Below, piece after piece: positions 43,438 to 52,268 of a stretch of 64,000 nucleotides of DNA. Positions within the stretch are counted from its first letter, which is position 1. Every line of letters begins with the position of its first letter. The position numbers and the translations under genes were made by a program. The notes under the pieces were generated by a model. The model saw nothing but the letters and a program-made list of their open reading frames with translations, was not told the origin of the DNA and did not search any database. The DNA comes from Rhizobiales bacterium dw_265 (lineage in GTDB: Bacteria; Pseudomonadota; Alphaproteobacteria; Micropepsales; Micropepsaceae): NCBI GenBank assembly GCA_018449595.1, contig JAAVUU010000009.1, forward strand, positions 1-64,000, written 5' to 3'.

Positions 43438-43925
43438 ATGATGTCAATTCCTAGAATAGCGTCGAGTAATTGCGGCAGGGATATTCAGGTGTTTCACACC
43501 TTGAATGGGATGAGGGGGATTGCCGCTCTCGCGGTCGTTACTCGACATGCGCCGGCATATTTTGGTTTTTCGCTGGCAAGTGATTATCTTGCCGTAGATG
43601 TTTTTTTTCGTTCTTAGTGGATTTGTTCTCGCTCACGCCTATGAGCATCGTTTTGCGCACGGCATGGGCGTGCGTACCTTTATGAAGTTACGCTTGCTAC
43701 GCCTCATTCCTTTTTTCTGGCTTGGCATTGCGTTTAATATTGCTGGTGTTTGTGCTGGGTGGATTCTTGGCATGCATCTGAGTTGGACGCCGATATCGTT
43801 GGCATTGTGCACGGTCTTTAACAGTATTTTTTTTGCCCGCACCTGCACTGCATGGAACTGAACTATTTCCAATGAACGGTCCGGGATGGTCACTGTTCTT
43901 TGAGCTCTTTGTGAATGACGGTTAT
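43438..43925 (+). pseudogene. Acyltransferase-3 (OafA-type), two frameshifts and truncated
   Basis: Reading from ATG 43438 gives LNGMRGIAALAVVTRHA and DYLAVDVFF, typical of membrane O-acyltransferases, then a stop. The next frame continues VLSGFVLAHAYEHRF, KLRLLRLIPFFWLGI and CTVFNSIFF. The third frame gives LPAPALHGTELFPMNGPGW and SLFFELFVND. Each frame change falls exactly in a run of eight T (43601-43608 and 43827-43834), and seven T would restore the frame both times. Family members are about 350 residues; here homology ends after some 160, at the convergent sugar transferase. An O-acetyl decoration of the polymer was probably lost, or switchable for the part that remains. Confidence 0.8.
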
Positions 43926-43928
43926 CGC

Positions 43929-45380
43929 TTAATAGGCATTCCGTTGCCGGAGCACTTCGATGAATGTCCGCAGGATGATTTGCACATCGAGACCTAGGCT
44001 ACAGTGTGTGGCGTACCAGATGTCCATCTCGATCCGTCGATACATCAAATCAACATGTGCAGTTTCACCGCGTAGTCCGTTTACTTGCGCCCAACCCGTG
44101 ATACCGGGCCTCACGTGCTGGCGCACTTCGTAGTCATCGATCAGAGAGGAATAGAGTCTGTCGTGTGCTATGGCGTGAGGGCGTGGCCCTACTATCGACA
44201 TGTCACCTGACAATACGTTTATGAGCTGAGGCAGTTCATCGAGGCTGCTTTTTCGCAAGAGCCGACCTAGTCTTGTAATACGGCTATCCTGCTTTGAGGC
44301 CTGTGTTACGACCGCACCATCCTCCATAACCCTCATACTGCGGAACTTCAGTATGCGGAATGGTGTTCCCCGGTAGCCATTGCGAGTCTGCACGAAAAGC
44401 GCAGGTCCGGGGCTATCCAGCTTGATCGCGATCGCGATCAGCGCCATCAGCGGCAGGAATAGAAGCAGGCTAGATCCTGAAATGGTTATATCCAGAACGC
44501 GCTTCAGGGCCCGCTCTAACCGGGTCATCGGCGCCTTCTGCATTTCCAATACAGGATGCTGACCCACTGGTCTCACTGTGTATCGGAGCAGGGATGCGAG
44601 CTGAGCATCAGGAACCAAGAACACGGCACGTGGGAGAATATGTAGACGCTGCAGCAGTGCTTCAAGCGCCGAGGGCGAGAGTTGCCCTGGCAGTATGTAA
44701 ACCTCCCCCGGCGCGGCTGTGCGTGCGATATCAAATATGCGTTGGGCTAGCTGACGAATCTGCCGAGGCCAGTCGCTGGTAGATATCTGGTCAACAAACT
44801 CATACACGTTCGCTTTTTCGCAGCCGAGTTGGCTCAATGCCATTTGAAGCGGCCGCGCGCGATCTTGAGATGGCGCGAAAATCAGTGGTTCCAATCCACG
44901 ATAGGCGTTGGCGAAAGAAACATTTGCCAACCATCGCGGTACAAAGAAACGTGACAGGGAAACTGCGATTAGCCCCGCTCCGAAAAAACTGAAGATTGTG
45001 CCGCGGGAGAAAACGGCGCTGACTTTCATAGTGAAGGCCAGCACGAGCAAGATGATAAAGGTTATGCACCATGCGATGATGCCATTGCGGATGCGATTGA
45101 AACCAGAAGATCCATAGGCGGTGTATTTAGTGCCCCAAATTCGCAGAAAGCTGCAGAACAGGATTGCCGTGATGACGCCTGTTGCGAAGAAGTTTTCGGT
45201 ATCGCCGTTGGCGTCATAGGCAATGAGATGAAATACCCGGCCGCTCGCTACACTCACGGCGATGATGAGGACGGCGTCTATAGCCAACGCAAATGCAGAA
45301 ACGGCTTGTGCAGTCGATATCACCCTTTTGGGGCTCGACGCGGTCATATTGTCAGGCTGCACCCAGCTATGAAGAGACAT
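43929..45380 (-). CDS. Undecaprenyl-phosphate sugar phosphotransferase (initiating enzyme, WcaJ-like)
   Basis: Polyprenyl-phosphate hexose-1-phosphate transferase, 483 residues. About four N-terminal membrane helices and a soluble middle are followed by the catalytic domain with one more membrane segment. Catalytic motifs are KRVLDITISGSSLLLFLPLM, KLDSPGPALFVQTRNG, ILKFRSMRV, KSSLDELPQLINVLSGDMS, VGPRPHAIAHD and PGITGWAQVNG. It loads the first sugar phosphate onto undecaprenyl phosphate and so starts the repeat unit. It is encoded opposite to the assembly block and converges on the broken acyltransferase. A relic of a second copy lies at 45946-46040. Confidence 0.93.
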   Translation of the reverse strand: MSLHSWVQPDNMTASSPKRVISTAQAVSAFALAIDAVLIIAVSVASGRVFHLIAYDANGDTENFFATGVITAILFCSFLRIWGTKYTAYGSSGFNRIRNGIIAWCITFIILLVLAFTMKVSAVFSRGTIFSFFGAGLIAVSLSRFFVPRWLANVSFANAYRGLEPLIFAPSQDRARPLQMALSQLGCEKANVYEFVDQISTSDWPRQIRQLAQRIFDIARTAAPGEVYILPGQLSPSALEALLQRLHILPRAVFLVPDAQLASLLRYTVRPVGQHPVLEMQKAPMTRLERALKRVLDITISGSSLLLFLPLMALIAIAIKLDSPGPALFVQTRNGYRGTPFRILKFRSMRVMEDGAVVTQASKQDSRITRLGRLLRKSSLDELPQLINVLSGDMSIVGPRPHAIAHDRLYSSLIDDYEVRQHVRPGITGWAQVNGLRGETAHVDLMYRRIEMDIWYATHCSLGLDVQIILRTFIEVLRQRNAY

Positions 45381-45802
45381 GCCCCGCCGCTAACACATTG
45401 AATAGACGATAGAATATAGCAAAGAAACTATTTCGCAATTGCGAAAGCGCCATATCGCAACGCTTCTTTAATGATAGGCCAATGTATCCAGAAAGCGAAG
45501 GGATTGGCTCGAACGTGCTTAATGTGCAGGCACGTTCTTAGGAGAACGACAATGCGCTTGTGTCCGTATCCCGTGGAAGCCCAATATATTGGGAATCCGA
45601 ATGCTTTTCAGACGAAGGGCGGCGTGTCGAGGCATGGTAACTGGGGATGTCGGCAGGCTTTTGAACACTTCGACCAGGGAGAGGTTTAGAAACTTCTGGA
45701 CGGCACCATTGATGCCAAGTCCCCGGTTGGCTTAAGCGGTGACCAAACGCCTCAATCCATGACGCGAGGTCGCATGGCTGTTTTTTGGGGGGCTGGACAA
45801 CC

Positions 45803-45905
45803 GATGCGCAACAGTCGCGCGTTTAAAGGCGGCGCCATCTTGCGCCGCTGCAACTTCGCCGACTACCGCTTTTCCGAAGATTTGGACTTTACCTTGATGC
45901 GGCCC
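45803..45905 (+). pseudogene. Fragment of AbiEii-type nucleotidyltransferase toxin
   Basis: About 34 codons read MRNSRAFKGGAILRRCNFAD followed by YRFSEDLDFTLM. This is the diagnostic nucleotidyltransferase motif of AbiEii/AbiGii toxins (KGGTxLRKCYFxDYRFSEDLDFT-like). Nothing before or after it belongs to the family, so only a remnant is left. It indicates a former mobile defence module next to the polysaccharide locus. Confidence 0.7.
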
Positions 45906-45945
45906 GTCGGCTCCGCCGGCATTCCGCATGTGGGGACGGGTCGGG

Positions 45946-46040
45946 AAGCTGCAAAACATGATTGCCGTGATGACTCCTGTAGCGAAAAAAGCTTTCGATC
46001 CGGCCGCTTGCTACGCTCACGGCGATGATGCGCATTTTCA
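45946..46040 (-). pseudogene. Relic of a second initiating sugar transferase
   Basis: The DNA from 45946 to 46030 matches two pieces of the intact transferase gene. First, about 55 bases around 45150-45204 at roughly 80% identity. Then, after a 30-base deletion, CCGGCCGC.TGCTACRCTCACGGCGATGATG, matching 45236-45266. On the minus strand it still spells IIAVSVASGR, the sequence of the first membrane helix of the intact protein. The remainder is lost. Confidence 0.75.
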
Positions 46041-46560
46041 CCGCCAATCTATCATCGAGCAGCTTACTGTATTCGTGCGCAAACTGGCGCGCCATATACG
46101 CGCCGGCCAACGGTGCTCGACACGAACTGCGCGGCGTCGAAAACAGCGGGCGGGGTACGCTTTTGAGTAGATATCCGCACCGACAAGTCCGCCGGTTGCT
46201 GGCGTTCCATCATGGTCGGCGGCGAGGGCAATAAAAAAATGTTTGGTGCCGCTACCGCACGGCCTTATAGAGCCGCCCCGCAAGACGCCGTCGTCCTCGC
46301 GTGCCGCTGGGCGTATTCGAAATAGATCCGGTAGTTCTTGGACCCGGGTTGGAATTTTCGGATGCCAATCCCGGTCTGGTCGTCCGGTGGCTGTTACCCA
46401 CCGGTTCGATTTGGGCAGGGTAACACCGGGGTGACCCGGAAACGGCAACTCCGGACATCTCCAGGGTCGATATTTGGGGGCGATCGCCGTCCTAGGCAGC
46501 GGCGTTAACGATGTGGCGCCAGTCCGCACAACAAAACGGAATCGGGACATTGGACCAAGA
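46041..46560. other. Unassigned stretch with no recognisable gene
   Basis: Several open frames exist on both strands, but none has protein-like composition, a ribosome site or a recognised motif. The relic fragments just upstream suggest this is decayed island or recombination debris. A palindromic terminator begins at 46565. Confidence 0.4.
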
Positions 46561-46564
46561 ATAT

Positions 46565-46604
46565 GGGCGGCTGGGAAGAATGCCTCAGCCGCCCAAGTTT
46601 TATT
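46565..46604. terminator. Hairpin terminator, possibly bidirectional
   Basis: GGGCGGCTG (46565-46573) pairs perfectly with CAGCCGCCC (46586-46594); on the plus strand AAGTTTTATT follows. It lies 15 bases beyond the stop of the minus-strand PHP-like gene, so it probably ends that transcript, although the T-rich side is better for plus-strand reading. Confidence 0.6.
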
Positions 46605-46618
46605 CCGCCAGTTGGGTG

Positions 46619-48868
46619 TTATCTGGGTCCGATCTGGATGGGCTGGGTCCATGCGCCGTCATCGGCGGCATCCCAAATCGTGAACCGCACCCACTTCTTG
46701 CCACGGGCGTCGAACGGAATGGAAACTTTTCGGGTGCCCAGGGCCTGGGTGTCGGTCAGGCTGATGGTTTTGCGCCCCACCGTCTTGCCGTCACTCCAGA
46801 CAACTTCCGCGAAATCCAGCGGATAGGTGTATTCCAGGTCGACGTTGAAGCTGGCCTTGGCGCCGGCACCTTCGATGCTCCAATTGTGGAACAGGATTTC
46901 GCCGGTCGTGCCGAAGAAATTGCCCGCGCGCATGCCTTCGGTGATGGGAGCCCAGCTTTCGTTATAGGCGGGCACATGATCCAGCTTGAGATAGTTGACC
47001 GCCATTTGCGGATAGGTCTCGTCTTCGGGCGATTTCATGTAGGTATCGCCTTCCGCGATCATGAATTTTGGCTTGGGCGCCCAGTTGCTCATCTCGTCCT
47101 CAAGCCCGAAGCAGCGAACCTGGCATAATTCCCTTTCCGACAAGTCGGTGGGAAGCGCCTCCCAGGATCCGCCGATGAAGCGGTCGCTCTGGAAGAAGTC
47201 CTTGTCCTTGTAAGTCTCCGGATAGCCTTCCGAACTCTTGGTTCGGGGATGGGCCACCCACATCACCCCACCCAGTTGGTTGACGAATTTGAACGCATCC
47301 GCCGCCGAGCCCAGATTGTAGACCTGCCCATAGACAGGATCGTTCTCCACATAGGGCTTGCCCGGCGCCAGCGCCTTGGGATGCGTGAAGTAGACCGGCT
47401 TGGGCAGCAGCAGATACCAATGGCCGCCATAATAGGAGTTCACTTCCTCGGCCGGCATCACCAGGAAGTCCTTGTCCGACAGCCGGGCGGATGCATCGAA
47501 ATAGACCTTTTGTTCCTTCAGCCGCAGCGGACCCGGATCGGATTGGTGGGAATCGTCGTGGAAATCGCCCAGATAGAGCAGGTTGATGCCGAGCCCCTTG
47601 AGCGTGGGCACCCAGGTCGGCTGGTAGTCGAGGGTGCCGCGATCGCTCATCATCTCGTTCAGTTCCATGTGGTAATGACCGGAAAGAACCTTGAATCCGG
47701 GCACGGGCTTGAAAACATCGTTATGCGTATAGGCAAGGATCTTCTCGCGCGCGGCTTCCGGAGCGGCGGCACTGAGATAGTAATAGACGGACATGTGCTG
47801 CCTGGTGCCGGGCGGCGCGTTATAGAGCGCGAAATTGTCCGACTGTTCCCGCGCCACATTGGCGCGGCGGTTCCAAACTTCTTCCGAGAATCCCCATGGC
47901 TTGTAGCCTTCCCCATGCTCGGGCTGCATGGTCCCTAGCGAGAAGCTGCCATTGTTGTCCTTGCGGTAATAGACATAGCCCAGATTGACCTCGTTCTCGC
48001 GGGCAAAGAAGAATTGATGCGGAGTGGGAAAAATGCCGAGCGAGCCGGCTCCCGCGTCCAGTATCTCCAGCCGGTTGCGGGCGCGCAGGCCGACCGGCTC
48101 CCGGTTGGGCGAGCCGCCGAACAGTTCGTGTTGCCAATGCTGCGCCGTGTCGCGCCAGACCAGCTTGGTGTTGTCGCCAATGGCAAAGCCCTTGAGTCCG
48201 GCCTTGTAGACATAGGCGATCGAGGGCTCGCTGGTCTGGGCGATCGCCTCTTGCCGCAGCAGGTTGGAACCGCGATAGGCCGTGAAGGCAATCTCGCCGG
48301 AGAAAATGCCCAGCGAAAGGCCATTGAAGGTCAGCACGACGCGCGCGCCGTCGCTGGTCACCTTGCAGGCGCTGGTCTTGTAGGTGGATGTGCCCCGGAT
48401 GATCTCGCTGGCATTGCGCGGCAGGAAATCGTTCCATCGCGGGTTGCCCGGCACCGCCAGGGGCGCGTCCCAGAAGGTCAGCCATTTGCGCCGCTCAATC
48501 TCCTGGGGGGTATCGAGATGAGCCGTTTTGAGGAAACTCATTTGCGCCGTGGAAATACGGCGCTTTCCGGTGGTGACCTGGAAATCCGGCGTCACGTTCC
48601 TGGCCAGTATCTCCCAGTCGCCGCCCGAGCGCCGGGCCGCCAATTGTTCCACGATCGGCTGGCCGTTCCTTATGGCGAAGTTGGCGCGCAGGGTTTGCCC
48701 GTCCTCACCCTGCCAGGTAAGCGATTCAGCATCTCCATCCGCGCTGGCGGCGATTCCATCGGTTGTGCGATAGCCGGTCATGTCGCAGGCGGCCTGGGCC
48801 GACGCCGGCAGCAGCGCCGCCGTCAGCCCGATCAGCGATATGACATTGCGCAAGACGGTATGGTTCAT
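46619..48868 (-). CDS. Secreted PHP-like metal-dependent hydrolase, uncharacterised
   Basis: A 749-residue exported protein; the signal peptide ends near ASAQAACDM. The first half is strand-rich and of unknown type (FSGEIAFTAYRGSNLLRQEA, YVYKAGLKGFAIGDNTKLVW). The second half has the order of a PHP phosphoesterase-like site: SGHYHMELNE (HxH), YLGDFHDDSH, VMPAEEVNS, MWVAHPRTKSSE. A C-terminal beta domain ends the chain (AVVW-like FAEVVWSDGKTVGRKT). It is divergent from a TonB receptor, so the two probably handle one substrate. The ATG at 48868 has GAGGGAAATGCC just upstream. Reaction unknown. Confidence 0.7.
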   Translation of the reverse strand: MNHTVLRNVISLIGLTAALLPASAQAACDMTGYRTTDGIAASADGDAESLTWQGEDGQTLRANFAIRNGQPIVEQLAARRSGGDWEILARNVTPDFQVTTGKRRISTAQMSFLKTAHLDTPQEIERRKWLTFWDAPLAVPGNPRWNDFLPRNASEIIRGTSTYKTSACKVTSDGARVVLTFNGLSLGIFSGEIAFTAYRGSNLLRQEAIAQTSEPSIAYVYKAGLKGFAIGDNTKLVWRDTAQHWQHELFGGSPNREPVGLRARNRLEILDAGAGSLGIFPTPHQFFFARENEVNLGYVYYRKDNNGSFSLGTMQPEHGEGYKPWGFSEEVWNRRANVAREQSDNFALYNAPPGTRQHMSVYYYLSAAAPEAAREKILAYTHNDVFKPVPGFKVLSGHYHMELNEMMSDRGTLDYQPTWVPTLKGLGINLLYLGDFHDDSHQSDPGPLRLKEQKVYFDASARLSDKDFLVMPAEEVNSYYGGHWYLLLPKPVYFTHPKALAPGKPYVENDPVYGQVYNLGSAADAFKFVNQLGGVMWVAHPRTKSSEGYPETYKDKDFFQSDRFIGGSWEALPTDLSERELCQVRCFGLEDEMSNWAPKPKFMIAEGDTYMKSPEDETYPQMAVNYLKLDHVPAYNESWAPITEGMRAGNFFGTTGEILFHNWSIEGAGAKASFNVDLEYTYPLDFAEVVWSDGKTVGRKTISLTDTQALGTRKVSIPFDARGKKWVRFTIWDAADDGAWTQPIQIGPR

Positions 48869-48998
48869 GGCATTTCCCTCTTTCGGCTGCAGCGGCGCCG
48901 ATCATCTTCGTGGCGCGCTCACGCTTCCGGCGTGTGCGCTTGTGCCTTCACCGTGCCTCAGGATGGCGCGCGCGACAATGTCTATTGCTTCTCCCGCG

Positions 48999-49044
48999 GC
49001 TATAGAAATTTTCTATATCAGATGAAAAGCTTTTCCCTATTGCG
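48999..49044 (+). promoter_or_regulatory. Shared 46-bp upstream motif, copy 1 (TonB receptor)
   Basis: Begins GCTATAGAAATTTTCTAT and ends TTTTCCCTATTGCG. It aligns without gaps to 56420-56465 with 34 of 46 positions identical. It contains a 15-bp near-symmetrical element ATAGAAA-T-TTTCTAT (49002-49016). It lies about 130 bases from both the TonB receptor start and the divergent PHP-like gene. Probable binding site plus promoter elements. Confidence 0.65.
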
Positions 49045-49175
49045 CGCTGTGGCCGCCCACCGCACCTTCGTCCCATCGTCGGAAGAATACCGACACCGCG
49101 TGCAGATATGGCGCGGGAAAACGAAAGTCGTAACGGGCGTGTCGCAATGCGCCCGGCAACTGCGGGGAGGTCGCT

Positions 49176-52100
49176 TTGTCTATTGCATCCGGAAAATTCA
49201 GGTTTGTTCTGTTGTCGGCGGTAAGCGTATGGGCGCTCACCTCCGCTGCATTGGCGCAAGACGCGCAATCGGACGGCCAGAATGTCGAGACGGTGACGGT
49301 GACGGGTTCGCGCATCATTTCCGACATTACCCAGTCGCCGACCCCGCTGACGGTGGTGACGGCCGACCAGTTGCTGGCCAATACGCCGACCGACATTCCG
49401 GATGCGCTGAGCAAGCTGCCGGTCTTTTTCGGAAACCGCAGCCAGCGCAATGTCCAGAACGCATCCAGCAACGGCACCGGCAATGTGCTGAACCTGCGCA
49501 ATTTCGGCACCAACCGCACCCTGGTGCTGCTCGATGGTCACCGGGTGGCGCCGTCGAATTCCGATGGAAGCGTCGATGTCGACACTCTGCCGCAGATGTT
49601 GATGAGCCGCGTGGATGTGGTGACCGGCGGCGCTTCGGCGATCTATGGCTCCGATGCGGTGTCGGGCGTGGTGAATTTCATACTCGACAAGAAATTCAGC
49701 GGTATAAAATACAACATCAATTCGGGCATCTCGACCTATGGCGACGGCGCGGAATATCAGGCGGGCGTCGCGTTCGGATCGGATTTCCTGGGCGGGCGGG
49801 CGCACTTCGAAGGCGCGCTGCGCTATTATCACCAGGACGGCGTGAAGAACACCGACCGTCCCTATGGCTATAACCAGAACACCTGGGGGCTGTCGGGCGA
49901 CGGCTCGGCGGCGCGCCCTTTCACCAACACGCCCTATGCGCGCGAAACCATACGCGGCCTCAATGGCGTCATCGGCTGTGGCGCCACCTGTCCGGCCAAT
50001 GGAATGACCTTCACCTCCGAAGGCATCATCGGCCCCTTCAATCCAGGCACGCCCACCGGCACGTCCGGTCTCAACAGCGGCGGCGATGGCGGCTACAACC
50101 AGGTGACTTCGTTTCAGGCATCGCTGCGAACCGCCGAGGCCTTCGGCCGGGTCAGCTATGACATCGACAAGGACACCAGCTTCTATGTACAGGGCAGCTA
50201 TGCCGAGTCGGGCAACAGCGCCTTCTGGAGCCCGGTGAGCCTGTTCACCACCACCGGCCGGCCGAACCAGTTCTACACGAACAATGCTTATCTGCCGGCG
50301 GCGGCGCAGACGGCACTGGCGACCAACAACACCCAGGTCTGGACATCGAACGTCGCGGGCAACCCCGCCTATTTCGACGGCAACCCGGCTTATTTCAACA
50401 ATCCGGGTTACCAGTTCAACAGTTTCGGCGGCGTTCCTGCCCGCCAGCTGGGCGCGGCCTACCGGTCCAATTCGCTGGACCGTAATCTGGGCCTCACCGC
50501 CGGCATCGACGGCACCATCTTCGGCCACTATGCCTGGGACATCTATTACACCCATGGCGAAAGCCGGCAGGAAGAAGTCAATCCCAACAACACCAACGAC
50601 GCCAAGCTGATGGCGGCCATGGATGCGGTGAACGGGCCCAATGGCACCGTGGTCTGCCATGTCTCGCTGACCGCTTATGCGAATCTCTATCCGGGATGCG
50701 TGCCGCTGAACCTGTTCGGGCCCAATGGCCCGTCACTGCAGGGTTTCCAATATATCAGCCAGTTGACCTATTACACCCAGACCAACATCCTGGACGATCT
50801 GGGCGGCAGCGTTTCGGGAAGCCTCTTCTCGTTGCCGGCCGGCGACGTGAACGCGGCGCTTTCGGCGGAAATGCGCTGGTCGCAGTTCGCCGTGCAAAGC
50901 AATGCGGTACCCACGGCGAATGTGGATTGCACGGGCTTGCGCCTGTGCACCCCCGGCGCCACGCCGCTATGGACGCAGAACACCGCGGCCTCGGTCGATG
51001 CCAACAACAATGTGTATGAGTTCGCGCTGGAATTGGGCGTTCCGATTCTCAAGGACATTCCGCTGATCCAGGAACTGAGCGCCGATCTGGCCGGCCGCTA
51101 TACCAACTACAGCACCTCCGGCGAAGCGGAAACCTGGAAGATCGGCCTGGACTATCATGTCAATGACAGTGTGCGCTTCCGCGGCACCGCCTCGGTCGAT
51201 ATTCGCGCGCCCAACCTCAACGATCTGTACCAGCCCTTGGCCATCTCCTCGAGCGGGTTCAACGACCTTTATACCCACACCAATTCCAGCGCGCCGCTGC
51301 ACACCCAGGGCAATGCCGGCCTGGCGCCGGAAGTGGCGCATACCTACACGGCCGGCGTGGTGCTGACGCCGAGTTTCCTCCCGGATCTCACCATGTCGGT
51401 GGACTATTACAAGATATTGCTGGCCAACGCGATCACCTCCACCAGCTACTCCAGCACGGCCATCCAGAACATCTGCATCAATTCGGGCGGCACCTCGCCT
51501 TATTGCTCGCTGGCGGTGCGTCCGCTGCCGTTCAGCAACAATACCCCGGCCAACTACCCGACCTACATCATCTCCCAGAGCCTCAACAGCGCCAATGTCC
51601 GCACCGAGGGCCTGGATATCGAGATCGATTACGGGTTCGACGCGCATGACCTGCTCGATTGGGCGGACGGCGAAGTCAATCTGCGCAACATGCTGGCGCT
51701 GCAGCCTTACATCAACACGGTCGGATTCCCCGGCGCGCCGACATCCTACACGCCGATGCCCAAAGGGCGCATGACCACGCAGTTGAGCTACCAGATCGGC
51801 AATTGGGGGATCAATGTGCAGAACAACTGGCTCAGCGGTTTCTCCAAGTTGACCGCCGCCGGTCAGTACTATGCCGCGCCCCGTCTCAACTCTTTCGATA
51901 CGCTGGACGTCACGTTGGACCGCCGTTTCCAGATGTCGGGCGTGGATACCGATTTCTACCTGTCGGTCCAGAATGTGGCCAACACCCAGCCGCCGCTCTA
52001 TCCGACCAGTTCCACCAACCCGGGCCTCTACTATCCCGCATCGTCTTTCGAGAGCGCTTTGGGCCGCTACTTCACCATCGGCGTCAAAGGGAATCTCTGA
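49176..52100 (+). CDS. TonB-dependent outer-membrane receptor
   Basis: A 974-residue receptor. The signal peptide ends at TSAALAQDAQ; the TonB-box-like part is ETVTVTGSRIISDI. The plug domain holds PDALSKLPVFFGNRSQRNVQ, NVLNLRNFGTNRTLVLLDGH and YGSDAVSGVVNFIL. A large barrel follows, ending in the typical last strand with ALGRYFTIGVKGNL. It imports a bulky substrate using the proton-motive force. The TTG start at 49176 has a strong GGGGAGG site. The substrate may be the one attacked by the PHP-like protein or oxidised by the PQQ enzyme; the sequence does not say which. Confidence 0.93.
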   Translation: MSIASGKFRFVLLSAVSVWALTSAALAQDAQSDGQNVETVTVTGSRIISDITQSPTPLTVVTADQLLANTPTDIPDALSKLPVFFGNRSQRNVQNASSNGTGNVLNLRNFGTNRTLVLLDGHRVAPSNSDGSVDVDTLPQMLMSRVDVVTGGASAIYGSDAVSGVVNFILDKKFSGIKYNINSGISTYGDGAEYQAGVAFGSDFLGGRAHFEGALRYYHQDGVKNTDRPYGYNQNTWGLSGDGSAARPFTNTPYARETIRGLNGVIGCGATCPANGMTFTSEGIIGPFNPGTPTGTSGLNSGGDGGYNQVTSFQASLRTAEAFGRVSYDIDKDTSFYVQGSYAESGNSAFWSPVSLFTTTGRPNQFYTNNAYLPAAAQTALATNNTQVWTSNVAGNPAYFDGNPAYFNNPGYQFNSFGGVPARQLGAAYRSNSLDRNLGLTAGIDGTIFGHYAWDIYYTHGESRQEEVNPNNTNDAKLMAAMDAVNGPNGTVVCHVSLTAYANLYPGCVPLNLFGPNGPSLQGFQYISQLTYYTQTNILDDLGGSVSGSLFSLPAGDVNAALSAEMRWSQFAVQSNAVPTANVDCTGLRLCTPGATPLWTQNTAASVDANNNVYEFALELGVPILKDIPLIQELSADLAGRYTNYSTSGEAETWKIGLDYHVNDSVRFRGTASVDIRAPNLNDLYQPLAISSSGFNDLYTHTNSSAPLHTQGNAGLAPEVAHTYTAGVVLTPSFLPDLTMSVDYYKILLANAITSTSYSSTAIQNICINSGGTSPYCSLAVRPLPFSNNTPANYPTYIISQSLNSANVRTEGLDIEIDYGFDAHDLLDWADGEVNLRNMLALQPYINTVGFPGAPTSYTPMPKGRMTTQLSYQIGNWGINVQNNWLSGFSKLTAAGQYYAAPRLNSFDTLDVTLDRRFQMSGVDTDFYLSVQNVANTQPPLYPTSSTNPGLYYPASSFESALGRYFTIGVKGNL

Positions 52101-52112
52101 TCGATATCCCGG

Positions 52113-52146
52113 CCCGGCGTCCAGGTTGGAGGCGCCGGGTCTTTCA
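52113..52146 (+). terminator. Rho-independent terminator after the TonB receptor
   Basis: CCCGGCG (52113-52119) pairs with CGCCGGG (52133-52139), with TCC/GGA extending the stem inside, followed by TCTTTC. It starts 13 bases after the stop. Confidence 0.55.
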
Positions 52147-52152
52147 CGCAGT

Positions 52153-52203
52153 TGCAGCACGGATTTCCGCGCTGCAGCACGGTTTCTGACAGCTAACTGA
52201 CAG
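52153..52203 (+). promoter_or_regulatory. Two sets of direct repeats upstream of the LysR gene
   Basis: TGCAGCACGG occurs perfectly at 52153-52162 and 52173-52182 (period 20 bases, two helix turns). CTGACAG occurs at 52186-52192 and 52197-52203 (period 11, one turn). Together they end about 65 bases before the LysR start, where an operator would be expected. Confidence 0.5.
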
Positions 52204-52268
52204 GTGATTATGCGTAGGCTGGCCCCAATCGCTTCGCGCACGGCGCGAAAGCAAAAAGGGGAAATGCC

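Noticed and set aside
46038..46652. 204-codon minus-strand frame in the relic region
   Set aside because: It crosses a terminator hairpin and a pseudogene relic, has no start signal and no recognised motif.
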